A DNA stretch of 64,000 nucleotides, from contig JAJEKV010000075.1 of NCBI GenBank assembly GCA_021234155.1, positions 930,001 to 994,000 on the forward strand, in the 5' to 3' direction. The notes beneath the pieces were generated by a model, which was not told the DNA's origin, ran no database searches, and saw only the letters and a list, made by a program, of their open reading frames with translations. Each line of letters opens with the position of its first letter. Position 1 is the stretch's first letter. This DNA is from Isoetes taiwanensis. Taxonomy: Eukaryota > Streptophyta > Lycopodiopsida > Isoetales > Isoetaceae. This document shows, in pieces, positions 20,855 through 32,300 of the stretch. Position numbers and translations under genes: made by a program.

Positions 20855-21810
20855 AGTTCTTGATTTCAAGAATTAATACGAGATTAATTGCTCTTATTAA
20901 ATTGGATTCTCCAAACACATTCTCTGACTACAGGCTTACTTCGCTTGTTAATGTTATTTACAAATCATTTCAGGTGCTATTGCCTCAAGGTTGAAGATGA
21001 TTCCTGATATCATTTTTAGTCCTTCTCAATCTGCTTACCTTAAAGACATATTCATATTGGATAATGTAATTACTGCAATCCTTGGACTTCAATGGGCAAT
21101 ATACTCGGAACAAGATATAACCCTTCTAAAGTTGTATATTACTAAAGCTTTTGACACTAGTGGAACTTTCTTTTTAAATGTTGCGGGGCTTTAGGCTTCA
21201 ATGAGGAAAGCATCCAAATTTTGAAAGCAGTTCTTAATAATTCAAGGTCAACTGTCTTGATAATGATGAGTGCAGCCCCTTCCATTCAAAGAGAAGTGAA
21301 GCAGGATTGTCATTTAATACCTTTCCTCCTTTTATTATTATGAAGCCTTGTCTAACAGCTTGGTTCATCAACTTTGTCACAACCGTGATGGGTTCATCTC
21401 CACACCATTTTAATGGATGCTTAGACCTTGTAGATCTACTACCTTTTCATTCGGCATGTATTTGAGTACATTTTTTACATCTATATTGTAGGCTGGTTTT
21501 GTTGACAGTTGTTTCCAAAATGTTTTGGAATGCTCACAAAACCATTGTGAAGAGTTTCTTATCTTTTTCAAGAGTGTCTTCTCGTCTTTTCAGCTTTATA
21601 CCATTTCGGTATATATATCAGCCAGCAGGTAATTTTGCCCTTGCTACGCAGCATTCTGCATCCTACCATCCATTGTTACCTGGTTTCTTCTGTCCCGGAA
21701 TAAAAAACCTTCATAGCTACTGTTGAGCTGTACCTTTTTCTACTTTTCTTGTCATGCAACATCAGTTAGCAATTCTCTCAAATATCTGCATACTGGCTGA
21801 TAGTTCAACT

Positions 21811-23083
21811 TTAGTTTCGATGTAAACCTAACTTGATTTCTTCTGGTGGAAAGCATAGTGGAACATAATCTGATTCCGACAGCTTACTTGCCACAAGGAA
21901 GTTCTTTACTGAATTTTGGCTATTTGCTTGTAGGTAGTCAACTGTACCAGACTCCAAATGACTGAAATATGTGTTTCCGCATGAGTCCAGGAAATTGCTA
22001 ATGCCATTCAGAATTTTGAGATATGACAAATTGTTCCCAACTCCAAAAATGATTCCCAAACTGTTTCTAACATTATCTTCAAAGTGCCTTTTGAAGGAGA
22101 AATCTTTCTCCTCAATCAAATGGACATTACCTAATGTTTTATATGAGGTTGTCTGCAATATTTTGGTTCTCGCATTAAAGTCCCTAACCAGAAGAACCTT
22201 TCCAAGTTCTCGAATTTGAAGCGCATCTTTGCACAGCTGATGAAACAGATTGGTTATGCTCAATTCCATGTGATCATATATATGCATGTACAATAAGGCA
22301 AAATAGCACAAGGTAATATATTTATTCTGGCCGAAGAGTTCTATGTGAATCCATATATACTGAGTCATTTCATGCTTTGAGTGTATGTGCACATTATATG
22401 CAATGTCAGATGTGGCATAGACAACCATACCACTATATCCCCTTCTTACACTTGGATCCTTCTCGTACCAAGCACTCCCTATAATGTAAAACCCATGTAG
22501 TTCTGGAAGGAAATATGATTGGTGGGAACATGTTTCGAAAATTAACAACATGTCTGCACTTTTCCATGTCTCCGCTGATGCATCCATCTCCTTAGACAAT
22601 CCACGTATATTCCATGCAAGCACCTTCAAGTTATTGGATTCTTATTCTCTTCTCCGTTTGATTATGATTGCTTTCCATGTGTTGTCTAGAAATGCTATTA
22701 TCCCATTTGCTCTTGCTTCTTTTACCTTATTCCACTCCCATTTCTTGATTTCCTGTTGTGTCGGGGTTAGATCATGGTCCAGCCAAATGGTGTGACCCTT
22801 TACGATGCTACGATTTTGCAAAATTCTGTTTCTAGCCTCTTCATTATTGAACTTCAACAGAACTGGTCTTTAAAGACCTTTGCCTATTCGCCTGTAATAA
22901 CGAATTGTGGCTCATGCAAATGCATGGTATCCCTGAAGAATTGCTATTATGCAAATAAGAGTCCTGCCTAGGGGTAGGTTTTGATAGCATGGCTTTGAAC
23001 TCGAGATTCTGTGTGTGGAGTCCTTTGTTCTGCGCACTAAGATCATTGATAACTAATCGAAGTTTTTGCACTTCATCCTTCAA
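21811..23083 (-). pseudogene. LINE fragment: ORF1 C-terminus and AP-type endonuclease
   Basis: Read right to left, 23083-22844 has a heptad-like leader (MKDEVQKLRLVINDLSAQNKGL). The segment 22857-22642 has an ORF1p C-terminal domain (DLTPTQQEIKKWEWNKVKEARANG). The segment 22629-21811 is an endonuclease domain starting KVLAWNIRGLSKEMDA, with a degraded catalytic motif (KVLLVRDFNART for the usual GDFN) and SESDYVPLCF for the usual SDHxP. It ends before RT. It may belong to the same family as the RT fragment at 19.0-21.4 kb, but it is in opposite orientation. Confidence 0.7.
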
Positions 23084-23381
23084 TTCTAGAAAGTGTCATC
23101 ACTGGATCATCCATTTCCTTTTGTAAGGAGGAAGTGGCCTTCTTCCTCTAGCTCATTTCATATCTGAAACCTTAAAATTGTGAAGGCGCTAAAACTATAT
23201 GTGAAGGAGCTAAAACTACATGTCAACTATTCACTGATGTGAAATTTAGTATTGAGCATTGAAATTTAGTGCATGGAATTAGTGCATTAACATCTTGAAA
23301 TGAAAGTTACATCTAAAAATGAAAGTTAATGTATGGAACTAGCTTAAATCCTACTGGGCTCTTGAAAACTATTAGAATGAT
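23084..23381. other. short spacer before the array
   Basis: This stretch has small direct repeats such as 'aaatttagt' and 'atgaaagtta'. No gene. Confidence 0.4.
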
Positions 23382-23933
23382 ATCTGCGAAGGATATAGAA
23401 TGTTTTCATAGTCGTTAGTGTTTGCAGCGGATCAGATGAACGAGCTTCTTTTTTTTCCGTTCCCCATGGTTGTATTTCGCATGACAGTCTGTATTTTTCT
23501 ACGTATATACATGTGCAGGGAGTGCTGTGGTATATGGGGGTGTGAGGTGTAAATTCCTCACACCTTGATTTTGGATATTCCCACATATATACCTGGATCC
23601 AATGATCCCAAAGAAACAATAAGGAATGAGCAAGGAATAAGGGGATGAATATGCCTAGAACCAGGGTGTGATTGAAAAGTGTTGTTGACCAACTACAAAT
23701 CCACATTTAGATGTTTAGCTATTATTTCAGATTTCATCTATTCCAGATTTCATCGCCATTTCTGGACGATTACAGTAAGGATCCTAGAGGGTGGTCTTGA
23801 CCCTTACACATGTCAAAATGCTGATAGCTGGACCTTGCATGGTCTGGCATATTCAGACAAGGCCGTACGTAACGGTCCATGCTCCGCTCTACACTGTCGA
23901 TTGGAATTGATTCAAGATAACGAACCAAAGGCG

Positions 23934-24240
23934 GGGATATTCCAATCGACCGATATCGTCTCCATTATTGGCCATGTCCTGGTGATCCCGGAGGACGGGA
24001 TCACAAGAGGACCCTCGCAAGGGATCTTGGAGGAGGGAATATTTCCACTGGCCGATATTATCTCCAATATCGACCATGCATTGGCGATCTCGAAGGAGGG
24101 GATATTCCCATTGGCCGATATCGTCCCTGGTATCGGCTATGCAATGGTGATCTAGGAGGGGGGACATTCCCATTGGCTTATAATGTCCTCGATATCGGCC
24201 ATGCAGTGGTGATCCCAGAAGCGGGGATAACAATTGGGTC
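23934..24240. repeat. sub-repeat cluster of about 63 bp (first array copy)
   Basis: Four to five consecutive blocks share the plan GGGATATTCC(C/T)AT..GGCCGATATCGTC, then TATCGGCCATGCA.TGGTGATC, then GAGGAGG. They recur in every array unit at about 26250-26500, 41695-41875 (truncated), 44912-45210, 47236-47540 and 49554-49850. Several copies contain the palindrome TATCGGCCGATA. The array is therefore hierarchical: short repeats inside a 2.3-kb repeat. Confidence 0.85.
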
Positions 24241-24428
24241 AATACCGGCGCAAATATTGGCCCCTTAATCTATGATCCTCGAGGAGAAAATCACTCCCTG
24301 GCCAGGGTGGTGATCCATTACGTTGGCTGATTCTGGTGCTGTAATCAACTACGTTATGGGGATTCCAGAGGCCAGGATCGCTAGTTGGTGATCCCAGAGG
24401 ACGGAATTACCACGGACGGCTGGGACGC

Positions 24429-24456
24429 GGAGGGGGGGAGGGGGAGGGGCGGGAGG
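24429..24456 (+). other. G-rich tract with G-quadruplex potential (array copies)
   Basis: Four or more runs of three or more G separated by one or two bases occur here and at the same place in the other full units: about 45420-45446, 47739-47769 and 50057-50086. The copy at 41.6-42.7 kb has lost it through an internal deletion. The pattern fits the standard G3+N1-7 quadruplex rule; folding is not shown. Confidence 0.7.
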
Positions 24457-25293
24457 CGCATTGGACAGCAGAGATTGCTGCAGTGTCCCTTATGTGTGTC
24501 AGTATGACGAAATCGAGGGGCTCGGAACGAAAACTTTTGGGAAATGATGGTGATACCAGAGGCCAGGATTTTCACCTCTGAGATCACGGAAACTAGGGTA
24601 AGACTGTCTTTAGCCTATATGATCATTTTGAGCTTAGGGTATATCCCCATTAGCCAGCACCGGCAATTTCATGCAACAATTTCACAGTCTCAATTAAGAC
24701 CACCATTCCTATTCCACATGTGATGCATTTTAGCCAGTTCTGACAGAAACTAGGAAGAGAACAACCAAAATTAGGAAAAGAACAACCGAAATCTTGCTAG
24801 AAGACAAACTCAGTTCTGATTTAGGGTATTCAGAAGCTTTCAAATCCAGGCCCGTGCCATATCAGCAAAATCAAAGTTCGGTTGCAGAATGGGAACGCTA
24901 CTCCGGTGCCTATAACTTGCAAGGTGTCACAGGTACCGGCGATTTTTTAGTGTAATGGGAATGCACCCTTACACTTGAAAATGGACAAGGAGTGTGAAAC
25001 ACCCCAAAATAGCAAGAGAAGGAAAAAAAGTGAGAAGGTTTCCAAATTATCTTTTCACTATGATTTTGGCAATAGTGGAGCGAGAAAAGGGGGTTTGAAT
25101 TTTGGGTTTTATTTTTTAGTGGTTTGCATTTAGAAACGAACGTGCCTTCCTTTTTGAGGTCAGAACCCAATGAATTTGGATGGAGTTGCTTCATGAATCT
25201 ACTTTGTTGCAGATAATTTGAACGGAGTTGCTCTGATGCAGATCATTTGCTCTGCGTGGTTAAATTTTAGTTATTTCCTTGTTTGCTCGTTGA

Positions 25294-25662
25294 TTGAAGC
25301 AAGCGGATAGCCTGTGCGAAGAAATCAGACTTCATGTTTACTGCAGGCTTCCTGCTTCAGGCGAAGATCATTTTCTTGGCCCAGGCTTGTGTTCAAAAGC
25401 ACACGGTGGGAGAGGTAGTAGAACCATTGCTTTGGATTTTGTGGCACAAATCCGTGATATCGTTCTTTGCTTGCAATCCGGTGCTGTTCAAGGGACTTAC
25501 AAGATCCTAAAGTTTGTTTTTCCCTGTTTCAACATGAATGGTCTTAATCGTGATGATATTGTTCTTTCTTTTGCTACTTTGATTAATATGTTCCTAGGTG
25601 GATTAGTCCCACAAGACAACATGCCATGTTTTGTTCTTTGGATTTGGTTTTCTAAAAGCTAG
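25294..25662 (+). other. ORF conserved between array units
   Basis: This 122-codon ORF opens in the same place in other units: 46282-46629 (slightly shortened by a stop), 48624-48992 and 50932-51300. The last two are identical at protein level. The frame begins from a non-ATG codon upstream of ADSLCEEIRLHVYC. I recognise no domain. Conservation may only reflect recent duplication of the unit; the copy at about 42564-44300 is disrupted by an insertion and a one-base deletion. Confidence 0.3.
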
Positions 25663-26502
25663 AGTGTGGGAAGAACACCGATGTGGGAATGCCAGCCATC
25701 TGCGAAGGATACAGAATGTTTTCATAGTCGTTAGTGTTTGCAGCGGATCAGATGAACGAGCTTCCTTTTTTTCCATTTTCCATGGTTGTATTTCGCATGA
25801 CAGTCTGTATTTTTCTACGTATATACATGTGCAGGGAGTGTTGTGGTATATGGAAGTGTGAGGTGTAAATTCCTCACACCTTGATGTTGGATATTCCCAC
25901 ATATATACCTGGATCCAATGATCCCAAAGAAACAATAAGGAATGAGCAAGGAATAAGGGGATGAATATGCCTGGAGCCAGGGTGTGATTGAAAAGTGTTG
26001 TTGACCAACTACAAATCCACATTTAGGTGTTCAGCTATTCCTCCAGATTTCATCTATTCCAGATTTCATCGCCATTTCTGGGCGATTACAGTAAGGATCC
26101 CAGTGGGTGGTCTTGACCCTTACACATGTCAAAATGCTGATAGCTGGACCTTGCATGGTCTGGCATATTCAGACAAGGCCGTACGTAACGGTCCATGCTC
26201 CGCTCTACACTGTCGATTGGAATTGATTCAGGGATAACGAACCAAAGGCGGGGATATTCCTATCGGCCAATATCGTCTCCATTATTGGTCATGCCCTGGT
26301 GATCCGGGAGGAGGGGATCACAAAAGGACCCTCGCGAGGGATTTTGGAGGAGGGAATATTTCCACTGGCCGATATTATCTCCAGTATCAACCATGCATTG
26401 GCGATCTCGAAGGAGGGGATATTCCCATTGGCCGATATCGTCCCTGTTATCGGCCATGTAATGGTGATCTGGGGGAGGGACATTCTCATTGGCCGATAAG
26501 AT

Positions 26503-28130
26503 TGTGACGGTCCCCTGGAATATACGATATAAATACGTATATTTTAGACCCACGTCAATATACAAATCTACATTAGTAACTTGTATGCACCAAGTGTGGG
26601 GGCATGGCCAAGTTATTTACATAACTTAGCCAACCTTAGGAGGTGTCCCATTTCCACGTGGCTTCGCTCTATAGGTGACCCGTCACATGGAAGCGCCCTA
26701 TTGGAGCCAAATGGCCCTCATGTGAACCCTAACACATAAAAGGCCAAGCCTAAACCTAGACCACGTTTGGATCCACCAACTTCCGATCCACCACTTCGTG
26801 CCTATTGCTCTGATTCGAGGATCGTCTTCGACAGCCAAGGTTGCAGTAGCAGTCCGAAAGCGCGAATGTAGCAGAGGAGGGTCATCTACTCGAACCACCT
26901 GCTAGAGATGGAGAACCAGGGAGCCGGCGGCAGCTCGTCAGGAGCAGGTACTTCGAGTAGACTCCAGGGAGTTGCATATTGTGTCCTAGTAGAGCCATTC
27001 TAGAACCTATAGTTCTGAGCATGAACCCTAATCAATGAACCCTAACTATAAGTTAGATGTATGTGATTAGGATCAGTTGTTATTCTTGTTATTTATCATG
27101 TTATGTTGATATATGATGATGGTTGATCTTATGTTTGCACCTCTTGTGTATTGGGAAGGGGGGTAGAGACCTAGTAGCCATTATTTAGATGATGCTCCTA
27201 GTTTAGACCCATAAGTTCCCATTATTATGCGGCATGTGCATAGAGCCCACCTGGCTGCGGAGTCTATGGAGTGACTGAGCACCATATAACGGGGTCAGTG
27301 GCAAAGTGGAAGGAGGTCCCTGCTGAGCGCGGCTACTAGGGACCCATAACGGGCTAGGCTCATAGTCGGTCACTTCGTGTGGGCCGGGTATGGGTCGACA
27401 CTTCCTGGGTCAATGGTGTCGCTCTGACTCTCAAGAGTTGCAAGTGTCGGCTTGGCTCTTGTTTTGGGGAGTTTAGTCGGGTATGGACGTGTGTCGCCAC
27501 GATCCTCTAGCCGCCCATGGAGCCACTGCACTCCGGGAGGGGGAGATGCAACCCTTCCTATCTCATCGGACCGGGGAGATGCAACTCGGAGTAGTCTTGT
27601 TGGGTGATACCATGGGATTACGTCTCCGGCAGGTTACAGTCACGTCAAAGCCTGATTTAGCCTATCTGCAAAGTATGCACAGGAGGGGCGGATGGAGTGG
27701 TCAACCCTAGCCATTACCTATTGCCAGCCCAAGTCATTGCCATAACTCGGTCTGTTCTATCTGGAGGCTCCCAGCCATCAGTCGACTCCCCCTTGAATCT
27801 GAGCCCTAGGTAGGAGCCTCTATTTGATGTATTTGATGCATTTGTTGTATTGTTATATTCGATGACATGGATGGATGGATTATCACTATCCTACGGGGTA
27901 GTTTATTGTTGTTATGTTATTGCTAGTACTTATGTTTATCTGTTTTGCTTCCGCTGATATAGGGACCCCTAGAGGATGGGACGGAATGAGACCTCTTTGT
28001 CCTCTACTCGATAGTCTATCCACCCTAGACACGAGTTAGACAGAGGGCCCATACGACATGTAGCCGTTGGATGGGGAAGGTCCTTCGTTGTATACCGCGG
28101 GCTACCGTATATAGCGCAAGGAGCGTCACA
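26503..28130 (+). mobile_element. LTR of a truncated LTR retrotransposon
   Basis: It begins TGTGACGG and ends GAGCGTCACA, giving TGTGACG...CGTCACA inverted ends with the canonical TG...CA (1628 bp). It interrupts a sub-repeat of the 2.3-kb array, which dates it after the array. A primer-binding site follows directly, so this is a 5' LTR of a plus-strand element rather than a solo LTR. No gag or pol follows and no second LTR was found, so the element is truncated within a few hundred bases. Confidence 0.8.
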
Positions 28131-28131
28131 A

Positions 28132-28143
28132 TTGTATCAGAGC
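28132..28143 (+). promoter_or_regulatory. primer-binding site (initiator tRNA-Met type)
   Basis: TTGTATCAGAGC, one base after the LTR end, matches the plant initiator-Met tRNA complement TGGTATCAGAGC at 11 of 12 positions. Together with the TG...CA ends it confirms the LTR boundary and orientation. Confidence 0.8.
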
Positions 28144-28647
28144 AATGATCTTGGTTGACCAAGATCAAGCACTGGCCATTTTCCTAAGTACCTAACTGGC
28201 CTAGTAGAAAAATTGGGGATTAAAACCCCAATGTGAACCTCGAAAATTGGGAGAACGTTTTTTCTTCCATCGTTAGAATGTCATTAGCAAGTCAAATCTA
28301 GTTGTTAGGATAAGCTAATTTTGAATAGAGAGTCAAAATAAATATTCTAGTAAATTTGAGCTCAAAAGTTGTTCATGAGCCCCATTTTACAAGTGAAAAT
28401 TGAACTAAGAATTGCTCAATAGGAAGCTTGCAAAGAAAATGGTTCGATGACCAATATTTGGCCCAAAACAAATAGGAAATTTTTGAAAGATAGTTAAGTA
28501 ATTAGAAAAAGTACTTTAATTAATAACCCTTAATTATAATATATTCACACTTAAAAAAAAAAGGGTGACTTCTAAAAATTTCTTGAAAAGTACCCCCAAT
28601 CCTTAGATCTTTCAAGATTCTATCCTCGAGCCCTTTCCTATTGCATT

Positions 28648-28652
<5 letters not shown>
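28144..28652. other. possible remnant internal region of the LTR element
   Basis: A+T-rich sequence without gag similarity. It may be the untranslated leader of the truncated LTR element. The downstream limit is unclear. Confidence 0.35.
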
Positions 28653-28690
<38 letters not shown>

Positions 28691-28740
28691 AATGAGATTT
28701 TTTTCATTAATTATAGATTAGAAAGTATATAAATTTCAAG
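28653..28740 (-). mobile_element. poly(A)-tailed 3' end of a reverse-strand retroposon
   Basis: A run of 33 T (28653-28685) on the plus strand is a poly(A) tail when read on the reverse strand. Directly upstream of that tail, reverse-strand sequence of the form 'aatgaaaaaaatctcattccctc' resembles the 3' end of plant LINE or other polyadenylated copies. How far the retroposed copy extends (perhaps to about 29.3 kb) is not resolved, and its ORFs are not recognised. Confidence 0.5.
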
Positions 28741-30100
28741 TATTTGACCATGGGTGATCAAAATACTAGAACAAAGTTAAGCAAAATATAGAGTGGCATG
28801 TCACAAAGTTTTAATGCCTGTCCAAAATTGGAAAATCCAAGTGATAAGCAAAATATAGCAGAAAGAACTGTAGATTTCAGAAGTGATCCCGAGCAGTAGA
28901 CATGTTGAATCCTTTTTGTTGATGACTGAAGTATGCAAGGGTTCCTGAACAGCACATAGTTGCCAATTACCTGAAAAGAAGAAGTGAAAAAAGTCTGCAC
29001 AAGGCAGATTAGATAAGAAGAGTGGATTTATGAGTCAAGGAATGGAAAGTGATCAGAGAAGGTCGGTGACAAGATAAAATTGGTGTGCTTGCCCCAGTCT
29101 AAGCATTCCAGAAGATCAGAAACACAAGAGGTGGCCATCAGAATCAGCACATTCCCAAATACATCTGCCCCCGGGGGGTGCACCTCTATATATGGACAGA
29201 TGGCATCTGCGTTCGAGGGGTCATAGAAAAACCCCTGTATACGGCTTTTTGGAGTAGAAAAACCCATACCATACAGTTTTTCGAACTAACATACAATATA
29301 GACCCTATCCGTAGATTTACGATTGATTGTGCCAAATTATATAATCCCTTTCCGACTTTGTACCTTTTGTCATGCCAGCAACTTTGTGGGAGATGGTTTA
29401 TTCTTGTTATTGTTTACATCACGATTTTCACCATGATATGAACCAGTTGAAGTCCAACCTCCGCTGGCCTCAAGGGTTATTTCTATTGCTTGAGGTAAAT
29501 GTTAACCTCTAAAAACCAGCTTAAAGTAAAAAGACGCTAGTGGTTAGATATTAAAACTCGTTACATGAGTGGCCGATCATATAATTCTGAACAAATTGTC
29601 ATTTACTTTTGCTAATTTTTGTCCAATTTTATTGCCACTGCATAAGGCCAATATTCATGCCAAATTCAGTAGGTTCTATTCATATGCCTAAATTTGCAGT
29701 GCCCAATTTTACTTTGGTGGTTATCTTCTTAATAGAAGGATCTAACAATATCTTTAGTGGCAAAAAATAGCTCTTATGCATATACACGAACGTATAGTTA
29801 AACATAAACATGGGATCCTATGTGATTCAACTAGTTGGCTTGTATTAAATAAGGTGACACGATACTATACCTTTGTAGCAATGATATTTTCCACTCACAA
29901 CCAAACAAGCTCCATTTTCATATCAAGGTTCCATAGCTCTAGGACCAACGAGTGGCTGACAAAACATAAGGGCAATCTTCTAAACAACAAGATCTCACAC
30001 ATGCCATTTCCACAAATGCCTGCCCTTCGTATATTAGCAATATATTGAATGTTGATACCTGGAATGAACTGCAAACAAGAAGACACACAAACAGGAATTG
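28741..30100. other. A+T-rich region with no recognised gene
   Basis: Only ORFs of 60-90 codons are present on both strands. None carries a domain I recognise. The reverse-strand ORF 29267-29028 ends near LINE-like 3' sequence and could be part of the retroposed copy. Confidence 0.35.
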
Positions 30101-30108
30101 AATGGAGA

Positions 30109-30180
30109 CTGGGAATTGAACCCAGAACACTGGACCAGCAAAACCGAATTTTAAAGACCGCGGAACAAGCTGCATTACAA
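30109..30180 (-). other. tRNA-like fragment (T-arm / B-box) in reverse strand
   Basis: Read in reverse, CTGGG-TTCAATT-CCCAG (30125-30109) is a perfect 5-bp stem with a 7-nt loop, as in a tRNA T-arm, and GGTTCAATTCC fits the RNA polymerase III B-box with one change. The upstream 45 bases do not make a convincing anticodon arm or acceptor stem. It is more likely a tRNA-derived relic or SINE piece than a working tRNA gene. Confidence 0.35.
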
Positions 30181-30839
30181 CAAACAAACTATGGAATGCC
30201 CAGAAACATTTCTATTATCCTTCAATTTGCAAGTCTCGAGTCTCAAGTGCCAATTTGCTTTTGCTCTACCGCCACAGTTCTAAAAATGTTACATGCAAAC
30301 AAACAATCGATAGGCAATATAAATATGTGTCATGCATGAATGTAAGTAAAGCCAAATGAATGAATATTCAGACCAAATGGTGCCCCGTAGGAAAATAAAA
30401 ACAGAAAAGAAAGCTGAACATTCTACCAACCTTCTGTCCCTAGTCTCTCCTTAAAATTACAATAAGCATATTATTACAGGCTTTCCTTTTCTTTTTGTTT
30501 TGGCACTAATAAGGTAGAGACACCGTTTTAACCAATCATTCTGTTTTGCCATACTTCATTTGAGTGCGGAAACCAGTCATAACATTACCACCACCTAAGT
30601 AGCCTTTCCCTTCACAGCAAGCAACCATTCCAATTTAGGAGAATTTTGAATCTTTGGTACTTCTAAAACCAGACTTTCAATTACTGTCCCATCTTATCAT
30701 AAGCCAAAGAATGTCATGAAACTTTGCTATGCTTTATAATCGAGTCAAACTCAGAATCATGTGAAAGACATGAATTCTTCAATACTTGGCTAGCGCAGAC
30801 TCTGGCACCCCTGCATGGTTTTCTTCATACCACCACTCA

Positions 30840-32300
30840 GCCAATTTGCAGTACTAGAAGTTTCTTATGCATTTTTCCCTTCCTAAGTGGCAATAATACC
30901 CCTTGGAGCAAAGGCTAGTGACACCCAACCACCATCCTTAATCTTATAAAAACCCATGAGAGAGACACCAATTCGACCGATCCAAAGAGGAAGAAGAATC
31001 CCAAAGCTAATACCATGTTAATTTGCCAAATCATAAGCATAATAAAGGTTAGAAGACATGTCGTTACAAAGATTGTGGTCACCACAAAGAATGCCCTCGC
31101 ATAGAGAAAACAAAGGAGTCGTAAGCAACATGACAAAGACAAATCACCCAACACCAAAGATCCGACCAGTGTGGTCTCTCACCATATGCACTACCAAGCT
31201 CCGTTGAATTTAAAGAGTGTTGTTAAATAACAGAGTAGCAATCATAATAAACCAATTTACTTCTGGAATATAAATCCTTCCAGGAAACCGCCTTGACGTA
31301 TGCACGATATTGACTCTAGGGAAGCAGCCCAATGATTCGGCCATTTTTATGACAGAAAAACTCGCGGATAGCATAGCTTGACTAGCAACAATTGCACTCA
31401 TTGCTGTAACTATGAACATAGGCCAAAAAATGGACTCTGCAAGAATGATCGCATTTAGATAATAAAAGCACCAAAAATGGAAAGGTCGATAGAAAGAACA
31501 AAATATTCATTAACGTCATGGGAAGACCCGATGTGGCCTAGAAGGAAAAAACGGCTACCGATGCAAGTTCAATCTCTATAGAGCTAAGTAGATGCAACAA
31601 ATTTGGAAATTGCAAGGGCAAAAATACAAATGCTTCAACACAAAAGAACAGGAGAATATCCAAAGGAAAAGTGTGACAATCATTCAAAAGCAATGCAACA
31701 AATTAGTACCCAAAGTTTATAAAGTACAAACATGACATTGCCTGGAATAGACTTGTAAAACACATCAGATATATCCTCGGGATGTTTCAGCAGGTAGGAA
31801 GCTTGACCAGCATAAGCCAATACCAATGAAGGTAAAACAAGAGTTCCGAAGGCAATTTGCACTTGAGATATAAACATCCATCAAAAGTTCTCCATGTAGA
31901 CAACATAAGAAGAAAAACACGAATCTAAGGGGCTTTCATGCGTGTCGTGAAAACTTAAATTTTATCATCTTTGAAAGAGATCTACCACCAGTATCAAGAA
32001 CTATACAATAGAAAAGAGCAAGGCATGAGAAAATTAGAAACCGACCGAATAGATTTGACAGAGAAGTGACCCAAGTCCGCAAACGTGGCTTCGTGCCTGG
32101 AATTCCATTGAAAATAACTCATCCGCCCCAAGGAAATCATACTTTGCGGTTTATGGTACCTTTTATGCAGTACAATTCCATCGAAATGACATCCATCCAT
32201 CCTTACCATTTTTCTTGAAATAATAATAGATGTATAGGGGATTGAGTGCCCGAAACACAGTGCAATCATATAGATAAACATTATATGCTCCAAGAAGGCC
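30840..32300 (-). pseudogene. HAK/KUP/KT potassium transporter pseudogene fragment
   Basis: Reverse-strand segments in correct order match plant HAK/KUP transporters, which are plasma- or endomembrane K+ symporters. They are CTVFRALNPLYIYYYFKK (about 32270-32215), ATFADLGHFSVKSIR (about 32090-32045), VQIAFGTLVLPSLVLAYAGQ followed by FYKSIPGN (31865-31735), and IVASQAMLSASFSVI followed by LGCFPRVNIVHTS and RIYIPEVNW (31400-31250). The last is TTCLLTFIMLMIW...GFFFLFGSVELVSLSW (31055-30960). Non-matching stretches between blocks look like retained introns, so this is a genomic duplicate rather than a processed copy. Frame changes around 32230-32100 and loss of the N-terminal and C-terminal thirds make it non-functional. 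Confidence 0.8.

Larger units (their letters stand above)
19006..21450 (+). pseudogene. L1-type LINE reverse-transcriptase fragment, split by an insertion
   Basis: The first part (19006-19425) encodes a pre-RT segment ending in ENGKTPSLDGLPADLFKKTW, the LINE 'GKSPGPDGFP' block. The reading resumes at about 20855-21200 with INTRLIALIKLD, TFSDYRLTSLVNVIYKSF, FSPSQSAYLKDIFILDNV and LLKLYITKAFDT (the first catalytic RT block). It continues in another frame to about 21450 (ILKAVLNNSRSTVLI, REVKQDCHLIPF). Stops, frameshifts and a 1.4-kb nested insertion make it dead. It matches the RT of the nearly intact LINE at 33.3-39.9 kb in block order but is a more diverged family. Confidence 0.75.

Noticed and set aside
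19006-23083. Twin-priming (5' inversion) explanation for the opposite-facing RT and endonuclease fragments
   Set aside because: In twin priming the inverted 5' part lies upstream of the sense 3' part; here the endonuclease piece lies downstream of RT, so the order does not fit.
23889-24242. Repetitive 117-codon reverse ORF (DDIGQWEYPLL-type repeats) and its copies
   Set aside because: It is the translation of the 63-bp sub-repeats; 63 is a multiple of 3, so an open repeating frame is expected by chance.
26503-28130. Solo LTR
   Set aside because: A primer-binding site follows immediately and no target duplication is seen on the right side.
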